47,539 bases of DNA from Flavobacteriia bacterium (GTDB lineage Bacteria > Bacteroidota > Bacteroidia > Flavobacteriales_D > Crocinitomicaceae): positions 1 through 47,539 of the forward strand of contig JACOTM010000087.1 in assembly GCA_016178305.1 (NCBI GenBank), given 5' to 3'. Positions 1 through 7,274 of this stretch are shown in pieces. The number at the start of each line of letters is the position of its first letter. The first letter of the stretch is position 1. Under the pieces are notes generated by a model. It saw nothing but the letters and a program-made list of their open reading frames with translations, was not told the DNA's origin and searched no databases. The position numbers were made by a program, and so were the translations under genes.

Positions 1-61
1 ACTTCTTTATCTTTTCATTAATCTAAAACTTTTTTTCAACATCTCGCTCGTTAGCGGGGTG

Positions 62-91
62 CAAAGGTAATCAAACTTTTTATTCTCGCAA
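62..91 (-). promoter_or_regulatory. Leftward promoter 1 of a tandem set
   Basis: On the minus strand there is TTG (89-91), a 19-nt spacer and TACCTTTG (62-69), which fits the Bacteroidota -33/-7 consensus. It is followed at once by a hairpin with an 8-bp stem including G-T pairs (about 42-61). No protein gene lies downstream before the window edge. Together with two similar copies upstream, this looks like the promoter region of an rRNA or tRNA operon off the left edge. That identity is inferred. Confidence 0.6.
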
Positions 92-198
92 CACTTTTTT
101 AATTTATTTTTTAAAAAATTTTTTGATCGTTTTTATTACACTTTTATTTCAAAAACAAAACTAATTACTCAACTTAATCCCTGCTCGTTTGCGGGGTG

Positions 199-229
199 CA
201 AAAGTAATCATTTTTTTTTACTCTCCCAA
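199..229 (-). promoter_or_regulatory. Leftward promoter 2 of a tandem set
   Basis: Minus-strand TTG (227-229), a 20-nt spacer and TACTTTTG (199-206). The sequence just downstream, CACCCCGC, is the same as in promoter 1 and again opens into a hairpin (CCCTGC pairing with GCGGGG, about 179-196). The repeated box-plus-hairpin design supports a strong stable-RNA promoter array. Confidence 0.6.
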
Positions 230-317
230 CTTTTTTTTCGTTTATCTTGAAAAAAATCCTAAGTTTTGTTTTACTTTGTTATTTCAATTTTTGTTTGCTA
301 ACCGTTGTAAGCGGTGG

Positions 318-347
318 CAAAGATAGGTACTCTTTTTGAATTCGTAA
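318..347 (-). promoter_or_regulatory. Leftward promoter 3 of a tandem set
   Basis: Minus-strand TATCTTTG (318-325) with TTA instead of TTG at the -33 position (345-347) and a 19-nt spacer. A short hairpin (ACCG pairing with CGGT, about 301-315) follows directly. It is the most upstream and most divergent of the three copies. Confidence 0.5.
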
Positions 348-457
348 GCGTTTTAAACAATCTTTTTTTAATAAATTTAATACTTAACTATAATGCACTT
401 AAAACTTGGGGTTTATAAATTGTTTTTTTTTTAGAATCTTTCATTTTTATATCATAA

Positions 458-635
458 TAACCTGAGTTCGATTATTATTTTACCGTCAGATTTTAAAAAA
501 TTAAGATAGACAAGGCCTATTTTATTGGTTTAGCGGGCTAAATCAATAAATCGCAACGATGGATATTTTAATTCTTTAAAAAGCAAATTCTATCTTTTCA
601 CTTCTAAATGCAAAATTTTAATCGAACTCAGGTTA
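458..635. repeat. Palindromic repeat element, copy 1
   Basis: The element is bounded by a perfect 17-bp terminal inverted repeat (458-474 and 619-635, starting TAACCTGAGTTCG). Near its centre is a 14-bp palindrome, TTTAGCGGGCTAAA (529-542). The two arms are imperfect inverted copies of each other. If the ends are taken as AACC...GGTT, the flanks are AAT on both sides, a possible 3-bp target duplication, though weak in AT-rich DNA. There is no open frame for a transposase, so it is a non-autonomous, MITE-like or REP-like element. A related copy starts at 47399. Confidence 0.75.
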
Positions 636-796
636 ATAAATAAAATTCTTTCTTTAACCTTATTGTTTACTTGAGTTTTTAATCCTGAAAAAACGATTTG
701 AACACTTAAATTCACCGACAATTAAATTTTATTATAATTGCCACCCAGAAGATAATATATTTAATACACCTAATTAGTTTGGACTCTATAAAATGA
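636..796. other. Intergenic stretch with nothing recognised
   Basis: AT-rich sequence between the palindromic element and the terminator. I see no convincing open frame, tRNA or promoter here. The 361-457 stretch on the other side of the element is likewise featureless. Confidence 0.5.
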
Positions 797-830
797 AAAA
801 AGGCATAATCTTATTGAATTATGCCTTTTT
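796..830 (-). terminator. Rho-independent terminator, probably bidirectional
   Basis: A perfect 13-bp stem (797-809 with 818-830, core GGCATAAT) closes an 8-nt loop and is flanked by A/T runs on both sides. It lies about 19 bp after the stop codon of the small gene at 849-1043 and would end that transcript. Confidence 0.85.
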
Positions 831-848
831 CCCTGGAATATATTTAAA

Positions 849-1043
849 TTAGTCTTGTATCCACTTGTCATTTCTCATTTCACCTAAAACAGAAACTTCT
901 TTAGTTCTTGAATAATCTTCAACCGCCAAAAGCATTTGCTCTTTCGTGTCTCTTCTAACCAAAATACCATTACCACCTTGATTTTTCACCTCTATATAAA
1001 AACCATCACGCAATTTTGCTGGTTTTGTTGCCGGTCTACCCAT
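849..1043 (-). CDS. Small conserved hypothetical protein (64 aa)
   Basis: A short protein starting MGRPATKPAKLRDGFYIEV, rich in Lys and Arg. From memory it resembles a small protein of unknown function that is widespread in flavobacteria, but I cannot confirm this here. The gene stands alone: a -7 box TATCTTTA lies on the minus strand at 1066-1073, about 22 bp before the ATG, and a strong terminator follows the stop. No signal peptide or membrane segment is visible. The basic N-terminus would suit nucleic-acid or ribosome contact, but this is only a guess. The single-gene transcription unit argues that it is real. Confidence 0.75.
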   Translation of the reverse strand: MGRPATKPAKLRDGFYIEVKNQGGNGILVRRDTKEQMLLAVEDYSRTKEVSVLGEMRNDKWIQD

Positions 1044-1136
1044 CTTTATTTATATCAAATTTCTCTAAAGATAGGGCGAATTTTTTTATTTATTACTATT
1101 TTTTATGATTTTTTAAGAAAGTAAATGCATTCTTAT

Positions 1137-1739
1137 TTATATTCTTTCTAAAAAAGTCGCTTGTTTCGTAACATTCAATCTCAATAAATTCCAATTAATC
1201 AATCGAACAAGTATATATTCAAATGTCTTTCTAGGTAAGTTTACTTTTTTATAAATTTGATTCAAAGAAATTAAGGATGAATCCGCTATAATATCTAATA
1301 CTCGTTTTTCATCGAGACTCAATAATGGAACAATATTATTGTGCTTTTGAAACTTCCATACTTTTACTAAAATAGATGATGCTTTCAGGTTTTCATTTTC
1401 AACTCTTACATAAGGTGTATATTTGCTCAATTTGTTTTTCACTGTTATTCCTTTTGTTAAACTTTCAGAGATATCAAGTTCTACAACCAATCGAAAACCT
1501 TCCTCTTTGACATGTTCAACAATAATTATTTCTGGTTGAATCTGAGTCTTAATAGCTTTATTTAATTCTTTTAAAACAGAAGTAGGTTCAATACCTTTAA
1601 TTTTCCCTTTTCTTGATTTTCCTATTTGAATAATTCCTCCTGATGTGTTAGCAAAAGCAACAATCGTTTCTATTATTTCATCTACAAAATCTATGTTTTC
1701 AAAAAGAACAACTTCTTTCTCTTCTTTATTTACAATCAT
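1137..1739 (-). CDS. AlbA_2 (Schlafen-type) putative DNA-binding protein
   Basis: The N-terminal half, up to about residue 120, matches the AlbA_2 / divergent AAA-4 domain: IVAFANTSGGIIQIG followed by GKIKGIEP is the typical signature. The C-terminal 60-70 residues look like a winged helix (LDEKRVLDIIADSSLISLNQ). At 200 aa it is much shorter than the common 400-500 aa members, which carry an extra C-terminal ATPase-like module. This appears to be a compact form rather than a truncation, because both ends look intact. Many members are annotated as transcriptional regulators, but the role is unknown. It lies 10 bp downstream of aroE and is probably cotranscribed with it. Confidence 0.7.
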   Translation of the reverse strand: MIVNKEEKEVVLFENIDFVDEIIETIVAFANTSGGIIQIGKSRKGKIKGIEPTSVLKELNKAIKTQIQPEIIIVEHVKEEGFRLVVELDISESLTKGITVKNKLSKYTPYVRVENENLKASSILVKVWKFQKHNNIVPLLSLDEKRVLDIIADSSLISLNQIYKKVNLPRKTFEYILVRLINWNLLRLNVTKQATFLERI

Positions 1740-1749
1740 TTTTGACTGT

Positions 1750-2478
1750 TTAACTGTTCCAAATCTCCCAAGCTTTTAGCGCTTGATGCTTCAACATGGC
1801 TTCACCATTTAATACAGTAGCACCATTTTTTTTTGAGTTTCTTAAAAATTCAGTTTCACTTGGGTTGTAAATTAAATCTATTACCAAATGTTCTTTCGTT
1901 AAAAATTGAAAAGGGAAATCTAATACTACATTTATATCTGGGAAAGTTCCTACTGGTGTGCAATTAACAATTACTTTACACGCATTAAGCATCAAATCAT
2001 TGATATCTTCGTATGAATACTGTTTATTTCCTTGTGGTTTTCGACTAATTGAAATTACATCAACTCCTAAACTTTTAAAAATGTACGTCACTGCTTTTGA
2101 CGCCCCACCTGTTCCAAGAACCAAAGCTCTTTCATGCTTGTTTGTTAAAAATGGTTTTATCATTTGATGAAAGCCATAAGCATCTGTATTATGACCTATT
2201 TTTTGATTTCCTTTAAATTGAATTACATTTACAGCACCTATTGACTGAGCTTCATCTGAAATTTCATCTAAAAAATCAATAATCTGCACTTTATAGGGTA
2301 TCGTAACATTCAATCCCTCGATTTCGTTACTATTAAAAAGCGATTCAACCTCATTTACAGTTGCTAACTCATAGTTATTATATTCTCCATCAATTTTTTC
2401 TTTTGAAAAGAATTCTGTAAAAAAAGTTTTTGAAAAAGAATGACTTAATGTTTTACCTAACAACCCGAATTTACGCAT
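1750..2478 (-). CDS. aroE: Shikimate dehydrogenase
   Basis: Reduces 3-dehydroshikimate to shikimate with NADPH, the fourth step of chorismate synthesis, in the cytosol. The shikimate-binding serines lie in SHSFSK (S12, S14). The catalytic lysine is K63 in NVTIPYK, and the partner aspartate is D99 in GHNTDAYG. The NADP loop is LGTGGASKAV (about 121-130), and the C-terminal NGEAMLKHQA segment is typical. I chose the ATG at 2478 (242 aa) because MRKFGLLGKTLSHSFSK is the family's usual start. The open frame extends upstream only through a TTG at 2505 into the preceding gene. It overlaps the DedA gene by 8 bp. Confidence 0.93.
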   Translation of the reverse strand: MRKFGLLGKTLSHSFSKTFFTEFFSKEKIDGEYNNYELATVNEVESLFNSNEIEGLNVTIPYKVQIIDFLDEISDEAQSIGAVNVIQFKGNQKIGHNTDAYGFHQMIKPFLTNKHERALVLGTGGASKAVTYIFKSLGVDVISISRKPQGNKQYSYEDINDLMLNACKVIVNCTPVGTFPDINVVLDFPFQFLTKEHLVIDLIYNPSETEFLRNSKKNGATVLNGEAMLKHQALKAWEIWNS

Positions 2479-3127
2479 TTCTTTTTGCTGACTTAGATTT
2501 AACAAAACTTATTATCATTGGTAGAACAGAAATAAAAATAATTCCTAAACAAACTTTTTCAACGTTATCTTTAATCCAAGTAATATTTCCAAGAAAATAA
2601 CCTGCCAAGGTTAAGCTAAAAATCCACAAAAAACCACCAAAAACATCGAACAAGAAAAATTTTCGATAATTCATCTTTCCTATTCCAGCTGCAAAGGGCG
2701 TAAATGTTCTAACTAAAGGAACAAATCTAGCCATGATAATAGCTTTAGTTCCATTTTTCTCAAAAAAAAGTTCTGTTTTTTCTAAATATTCCTTTTTCAC
2801 TAAAGGACGCCCCTTAATTTTCCAATTAAAAACTCCTAATCCTAATTTTCTACCAATCCAATAATTAACATTATCTCCTAAAACAGCAGCTATAGTCAAC
2901 AATGACAACAATAAAACAATATTTAATTCTCCCGGTTCACCACTTAGACTTGGTGCGGCAAATAATCCGGCTGTAAACAATAACGAATCTCCTGGTAAAA
3001 TAGGCATTACAACCAACCCTGTTTCAATAAAGATTACTAAAAATAATACAAAATAAATTGCGCTTTGATATTCTTGTACAATCCAAGGAAAGTCCAAATG
3101 AATAATGTGTTGAAATAATTCTATCAT
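2471..3127 (-). CDS. DedA family membrane protein
   Basis: A polytopic inner-membrane protein of 218 aa, the usual length for DedA (SNARE-associated domain) proteins. Typical motifs are present: ETGLVVMPILPGDSLLFTAG near the N-terminus and the Arg-rich re-entrant region RFVPLVRTFTPFAAGIGKM in the second half. Some family members translocate undecaprenyl phosphate or other phospholipid-like carriers across the membrane and support envelope homeostasis under pH stress. Which lipid this one handles cannot be told. It overlaps aroE by 8 bp and is probably cotranscribed. Confidence 0.88.
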   Translation of the reverse strand: MIELFQHIIHLDFPWIVQEYQSAIYFVLFLVIFIETGLVVMPILPGDSLLFTAGLFAAPSLSGEPGELNIVLLLSLLTIAAVLGDNVNYWIGRKLGLGVFNWKIKGRPLVKKEYLEKTELFFEKNGTKAIIMARFVPLVRTFTPFAAGIGKMNYRKFFLFDVFGGFLWIFSLTLAGYFLGNITWIKDNVEKVCLGIIFISVLPMIISFVKSKSAKRNA

Positions 3128-3272
3128 CTGGTAAAAATAAGAAGAAGTCCGAAATTTTAATAAATCTAAAGTAATTAATTATCAAAACTAATTTGTTTAC
3201 TTTATTTTGATAAAAAAAACTATATTCAATCGAGAAATAATTTGTTTTATTTCAGTTAATTAAAAATCTCTA

Positions 3273-3590
3273 TCAATAAATTTCTAATTGATTATCAAAT
3301 TTTTCTATCCACTCAATGATTCCTCCGGAAAGAAAAAATAAATTTGTAAAACCGAATTCTTTTTCCAGATAATTCGTAGAAGCTTCTGCTCTTCTTCCTG
3401 TTTTACACATTATCACAACTCTACCTTCTCTTGGAATCTCAACTTGCCTTTGATTCAATTCGCCCATCGGAATATGTATTGAAATTATCGTGCAAATATT
3501 TCTTTCGTAAGATTCACGAATATCAATAACTGTAATCTCTTCACTACTCAATAGGGCTTCTTTTAACTGACTTGTTGTAATATATTGCAT
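3273..3590 (-). CDS. Single-domain rhodanese-like protein
   Basis: A 105-aa one-domain rhodanese resembling GlpE or PspE. The active-site loop is CKTGRRA with the catalytic Cys at residue 62, after the hallmark VIDIRESYER (residues 21-30). It should carry sulfane sulfur as a persulfide; the physiological acceptor is unknown. There is no signal peptide, so it is probably cytosolic. It has its own near-perfect promoter at 3608-3637 and is separated from the next gene (DedA) by 145 bp. Confidence 0.88.
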   Translation of the reverse strand: MQYITTSQLKEALLSSEEITVIDIRESYERNICTIISIHIPMGELNQRQVEIPREGRVVIMCKTGRRAEASTNYLEKEFGFTNLFFLSGGIIEWIEKFDNQLEIY

Positions 3591-3607
3591 GCTAAATTAC
3601 TTTTAGC

Positions 3608-3637
3608 CAAATTTACAAAAAGCATTTTATTTTTCAA
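3608..3637 (-). promoter_or_regulatory. Promoter of the rhodanese gene
   Basis: Minus-strand TTG (3635-3637), a 19-nt spacer and TAAATTTG (3608-3615), matching the Bacteroidota -33/-7 consensus. The predicted start of transcription is about 10-12 nt before the ATG. Confidence 0.65.
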
Positions 3638-3701
3638 TATCAGAATTAAGCGAACTCTTTAAATCCAAAACCTTTTTATTCTCCCAATCCTAGTTTAACA
3701 A

Positions 3702-3731
3702 TTGTGCTTTTCAGAATTAATTGTATCTTTA
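3702..3731 (+). promoter_or_regulatory. Promoter of the SpoIIE-phosphatase gene
   Basis: TTG (3702-3704), a 19-nt spacer and TATCTTTA (3724-3731), 16 nt before the TTG start codon. It lies back to back with the rhodanese promoter, forming a divergent control region. Confidence 0.55.
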
Positions 3732-3747
3732 GATAAAGATTACTAAC

Positions 3748-5835
3748 TTGAAAAAAATTACTAAATACATTCTTATATTATTCCTTTTTTGCTATTTAAC
3801 CAATAATAGTATTGCTCAACATATCATTCATTTAAGTCAAAAAACAAATCATGTTGCTATTGAACAAGGAAAATTATCTTTCTGGGAAGATCAATATCAT
3901 ACTAAAATTGCTTACAATAATTACGTTAATTTTAACCTCAATTTCAAAACGCTTCAAACCAAACAACCTAATTTTGGATTTACCCCAAATGATGTTTGGT
4001 TTCAATTTAAATTATCGAATTCATCTAAATTAAAAAATAATTTTCTACTTAAAATTAATAATCCAAACTTAGATAAAGTAGAATTGTATAAAGTTTTTAA
4101 AAATCGTCTGAAATTTATGTCAATTACTGGAGATTTGATTAATTTTCAACAAAGGCCTTATAAAAACAGAATTTTAACTTTACCAATTCAACTAAATCCG
4201 AAAGAAAAAGTAATTTACGTCTTAAAAATTAATAATGGAACTGAGCATTTTAATTTTAGTTTAGATTTAGTTACGGGAAAAAGATTTAACAAATTAGTTT
4301 ACATCCAACAATATTTTTTAGGTGCTTTTTTTGGAATTCTCCTCTTTACATTAATGTTTAATATTGTAGTAGGATTTTTCATTAAAGAGAAAACATCTTT
4401 GTATTATTGTCTCTATATTTCCGCTTTTATTGTTCTTCAGTTTTCTATATTAGGCTTTGCGAAAGAATATCTTTGGCCAAACAATTCTTATCTTTCAAAT
4501 CATATTAATCCAATTAGTGCTACAATTTCAATTATATTTTTACTAAAATTTTGCATGCATTATTTAAATACAAAAACATTTATACCTCGAATAAATATAA
4601 TTTTAAAATACACTCAATATCCTTTAATTATAAACTTATTGATTGCATTTCTTCCAACTTCTTTTTGTTACACTTCTTCGATTATAATCATTAACGCAAT
4701 AACTTTAATATTAAACATCTTTATTATTGGTGTTGCTTTATACGCTATTTACAGAAAATATCGTCCTGCAAAAATTTTCTTTTTAGCTTTCTTTGTCTTG
4801 TTTATATCTGTCTTTGCATTTATATTAAAAAATTTCGGTATAATTCCTTCGAATCCTTTTACAGATTATGGTTTACAATTTGGATCAATTGTTGAAGCAA
4901 TCCTATTAACCTTTGGTATAATCATTCGGTTTAAAAATGTATTAGAGCAAAATTATGAGCACATTCTTGAATTAAACTTATTAAAAGATGAAACAAATGC
5001 TCAATTAGAATTCAAAGTCAAAACAAGAACAGCAGAAATTGAATTTCAAAAAAAGGAGATTGAGGAAAAAAACAAAGAAATTATCAGTAGTATTTCTTAT
5101 GCAAAAAGAATCCAAGAAGCAATATTACCACACGAAGAATATATGAATTCGCTCCTTGAAAAATGGGCTTTGATTTATGAACCTAAAGATATTGTAGCAG
5201 GTGATTTTTACTGGATTAACGCTCAAATTTATCAAAATGAAAAGTGGATTTACTTTGCGGTAGCAGATTGTACAGGACATGGAGTTCCTGGAGCAATGAT
5301 GAGTGTGTTGTGTTACAATGCTTTGAACACAAATTTATTAAAATTAAATTCCCCAAACACTAGTGAATTATTAGAAAAAACAAGCCAGCAAATCAAAGAA
5401 AATCTTTCAAATTCGGCTTCAAATGTAATGGATGGAATGGATATTTCTGTCTGTTGTTACAATTCAACTTCAAAAATGCTTTATTGGTCTGGGGCTAATA
5501 ATCCTTTGTTGATTCTAAGAAATCACGAAATCATTGAAATAGCACCAACAAAAAAACCAATTGGAAACAGTTATTCGAATGAACCTTTTGCTCAACATGC
5601 TATTCAACTATTAAAACAAGATACATTAATCATATTTAGTGATGGAATTACAGATCAATTTGGTGGAGATTTCAATAAAAAATATAAAAAATCAAAGCTT
5701 AAAGAAACTTGTTTGAATTCATTTCATTTAAACATTTACGATAAAAAAGAATTTATTTTCCAATCATTCAACGATTGGAAAAATAAAGAAGAACAAATAG
5801 ATGATGTTTGCTTATTGCTTGTCGAAATTTGCTAA
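3748..5835 (+). CDS. 7TM-DISM membrane sensor with SpoIIE-type PP2C phosphatase
   Basis: A 695-aa protein. Residues 1-23 are a signal peptide. About 30-165 form an extracytoplasmic DISMED2-type sensor domain, and about 190-400 hold seven membrane helices. About 405-455 are a coiled coil (KKEIEEKNKEI), and the C-terminal 220 residues are a SpoIIE/PP2C serine phosphatase. Metal-binding acidic motifs are AGDFYW, ADCTGHGVPGAMMS, DGMDIS and FSDGITDQFGG, all apparently intact. Such proteins usually dephosphorylate anti-sigma antagonists or similar partners; none is encoded nearby. The start codon is TTG: the signal peptide begins right there and no ATG is available. Ligand and target are unknown. 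Confidence 0.88.
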   Translation: MKKITKYILILFLFCYLTNNSIAQHIIHLSQKTNHVAIEQGKLSFWEDQYHTKIAYNNYVNFNLNFKTLQTKQPNFGFTPNDVWFQFKLSNSSKLKNNFLLKINNPNLDKVELYKVFKNRLKFMSITGDLINFQQRPYKNRILTLPIQLNPKEKVIYVLKINNGTEHFNFSLDLVTGKRFNKLVYIQQYFLGAFFGILLFTLMFNIVVGFFIKEKTSLYYCLYISAFIVLQFSILGFAKEYLWPNNSYLSNHINPISATISIIFLLKFCMHYLNTKTFIPRINIILKYTQYPLIINLLIAFLPTSFCYTSSIIIINAITLILNIFIIGVALYAIYRKYRPAKIFFLAFFVLFISVFAFILKNFGIIPSNPFTDYGLQFGSIVEAILLTFGIIIRFKNVLEQNYEHILELNLLKDETNAQLEFKVKTRTAEIEFQKKEIEEKNKEIISSISYAKRIQEAILPHEEYMNSLLEKWALIYEPKDIVAGDFYWINAQIYQNEKWIYFAVADCTGHGVPGAMMSVLCYNALNTNLLKLNSPNTSELLEKTSQQIKENLSNSASNVMDGMDISVCCYNSTSKMLYWSGANNPLLILRNHEIIEIAPTKKPIGNSYSNEPFAQHAIQLLKQDTLIIFSDGITDQFGGDFNKKYKKSKLKETCLNSFHLNIYDKKEFIFQSFNDWKNKEEQIDDVCLLLVEIC

Positions 5836-5858
5836 TCGCCTTCGGTTTTATATTTTTG
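5828..5858 (+). promoter_or_regulatory. Promoter of rlmH, overlapping the preceding stop codon
   Basis: TTTG (5828-5831), a 19-nt spacer and TATTTTTG (5851-5858) match the consensus at every conserved base. The -7 box ends only 4 nt before the rlmH ATG, so the transcript may be leaderless or nearly so. Confidence 0.65.
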
Positions 5859-5862
5859 TTAA

Positions 5863-6336
5863 ATGAAGATTAAATTAGTTTGTATTGGGAAGACTGGAAA
5901 AGAATTTTTAATTTCTGGTGAAAATGAATATTTGAAGCGATTAAAACATTATGTACCTGTTGAACGTATTGAAATTCCAGATTTAAAAAACACTAAAAAA
6001 TTAACTATTGAGCAAATCAAAGAATTAGAAGGAAAAGAAATTTTATCCAAAGTAAGTATAGGAGAACAATTAATTTTATTAGATGAAAGAGGTAAAATTT
6101 TTTCTTCTGTTGAATTCTCTCAATTTCTTCAACAAAAATTCAATCAAGGTGGTCACGGATTAATATTTGTTATTGGAGGAGCTTATGGTTTCTCAGAAGA
6201 AGTCTATGCTTCAGCAACTTCTAAAATTTCACTCTCAAAAATGACTTTTTCACACCAAATGATTCGAATGATTTTCTTTGAACAAGTTTATCGCGCAATG
6301 ACGATTTTAAAAGGAGAGCCTTATCATCATGAATAG
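5863..6336 (+). CDS. rlmH: 23S rRNA (pseudouridine1915-N3)-methyltransferase
   Basis: A SPOUT-class methyltransferase that modifies pseudouridine 1915 in helix 69 of 23S rRNA within the assembled ribosome. Its length of 157 aa is typical. Family marks are LLDERGK, the SAM knot GGHGLIFVIGGAYGFSEEV, and the C-terminal MIFFEQVYRAMTILKGEPYH with the final His-His-Glu. It ends 39 bp from the convergent nadC gene. It appears to have its own promoter at 5828-5858. Confidence 0.95.
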   Translation: MKIKLVCIGKTGKEFLISGENEYLKRLKHYVPVERIEIPDLKNTKKLTIEQIKELEGKEILSKVSIGEQLILLDERGKIFSSVEFSQFLQQKFNQGGHGLIFVIGGAYGFSEEVYASATSKISLSKMTFSHQMIRMIFFEQVYRAMTILKGEPYHHE

Positions 6337-6375
6337 CAATCTGAATAAATTAAAAAATCCTTATTTAGTATCTTG

Positions 6376-7212
6376 TTATTCGAAATATGCTTTTAAACTA
6401 AGGTCTAAGCTTTTAAAACTATGAGTTAGCGCACCTACAGAAATAAAATCTACTCCCGTTTCTGCGTAGGACCGAATAGTTTCCAAAGTAATTCCCCCTG
6501 AAGCCTCTACTTCAAAGTTATCTGGAATGATAGGAAGGACTTTACGAATTTCATCGGGCGTAAAATTATCCAACATAATTCGATCCACCATTCCAATAGA
6601 CAATACTTCTTGCAATTCAGTTTCATTACGAACTTCTACTTCAATTTTCAATTTTTTATTTGTTTCTCGAAGATATTCGTTTGCGCGTTTAATTGCAGGA
6701 ATCACTCCTCCTGCGTAATCAATATGATTATCTTTCAACATAATCATGTCATACAAAGCAAAACGATGATTGTGACCTCCTCCTATGCGAACTGCCCACT
6801 TTTCCATATAACGAATTCCTGGTGTAGTTTTTCGAGTATCTAATAATTTCGTAGAGCAACCATCCAATAAAGAAACAATCTTGTTTGTTTGCGTCGCAAT
6901 TCCACTCATTCGTTGCATAAAATTTAAGACCAATCTTTCTGTTGCTAAAATAGAACGGGAACTTCCATGAACTTCAAAAACAATATCTCCAACTTTCACT
7001 TTTGTACCATCATTCAAAAAAACATTAACAACTAATGAAGAATCATATTTTTTGAAGATTTTTAATGCTAATTCTACACCAGCTAATATCCCGTCATCTT
7101 TTACAATCAATTTTGCATGACCTTTTGCGTTCTCAGGCACACAAGATAAAGAAGAATGATCTCCATCACCAATATCTTCTTTTAATGCATTTTCAATAAT
7201 ATTATCAATCAT
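6376..7212 (-). CDS. nadC: Nicotinate-nucleotide pyrophosphorylase (carboxylating)
   Basis: Converts quinolinate and PRPP to nicotinate mononucleotide, CO2 and pyrophosphate in de novo NAD synthesis. The 278-aa length is normal. Motifs in order: EDIGDGDHSS, ERLVLNFMQRMSGIAT, LLDTRKTTPGIR, the HNHRFALYDMIMLKDNH block, IEVEVRN, DRIMLDNF, EASGGI and the terminal ISVGALTHS phosphate loop. A TAATTTTG box (minus strand, 7217-7224) ends 4 nt before the ATG, with no clear -33 element. nadA and nadB are not in this window. Confidence 0.95.
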   Translation of the reverse strand: MIDNIIENALKEDIGDGDHSSLSCVPENAKGHAKLIVKDDGILAGVELALKIFKKYDSSLVVNVFLNDGTKVKVGDIVFEVHGSSRSILATERLVLNFMQRMSGIATQTNKIVSLLDGCSTKLLDTRKTTPGIRYMEKWAVRIGGGHNHRFALYDMIMLKDNHIDYAGGVIPAIKRANEYLRETNKKLKIEVEVRNETELQEVLSIGMVDRIMLDNFTPDEIRKVLPIIPDNFEVEASGGITLETIRSYAETGVDFISVGALTHSFKSLDLSLKAYFE

Positions 7213-7274
7213 GTTACAAAATTACAACAAATGAAGAAATAAATGATTATTGAACTTTAAAAACCAGAGTTAAA

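Noticed and set aside
1-347. Spaced similar blocks resembling a short CRISPR array
   Set aside because: Only three copies, diverged from each other, spaced 119 and 137 bp apart, and each coincides with a promoter box. Not a CRISPR pattern.
2479-2505. N-terminal extension of aroE from a TTG
   Set aside because: The family starts at MRKFGLLGK; the extension would overlap the DedA gene by 35 bp.
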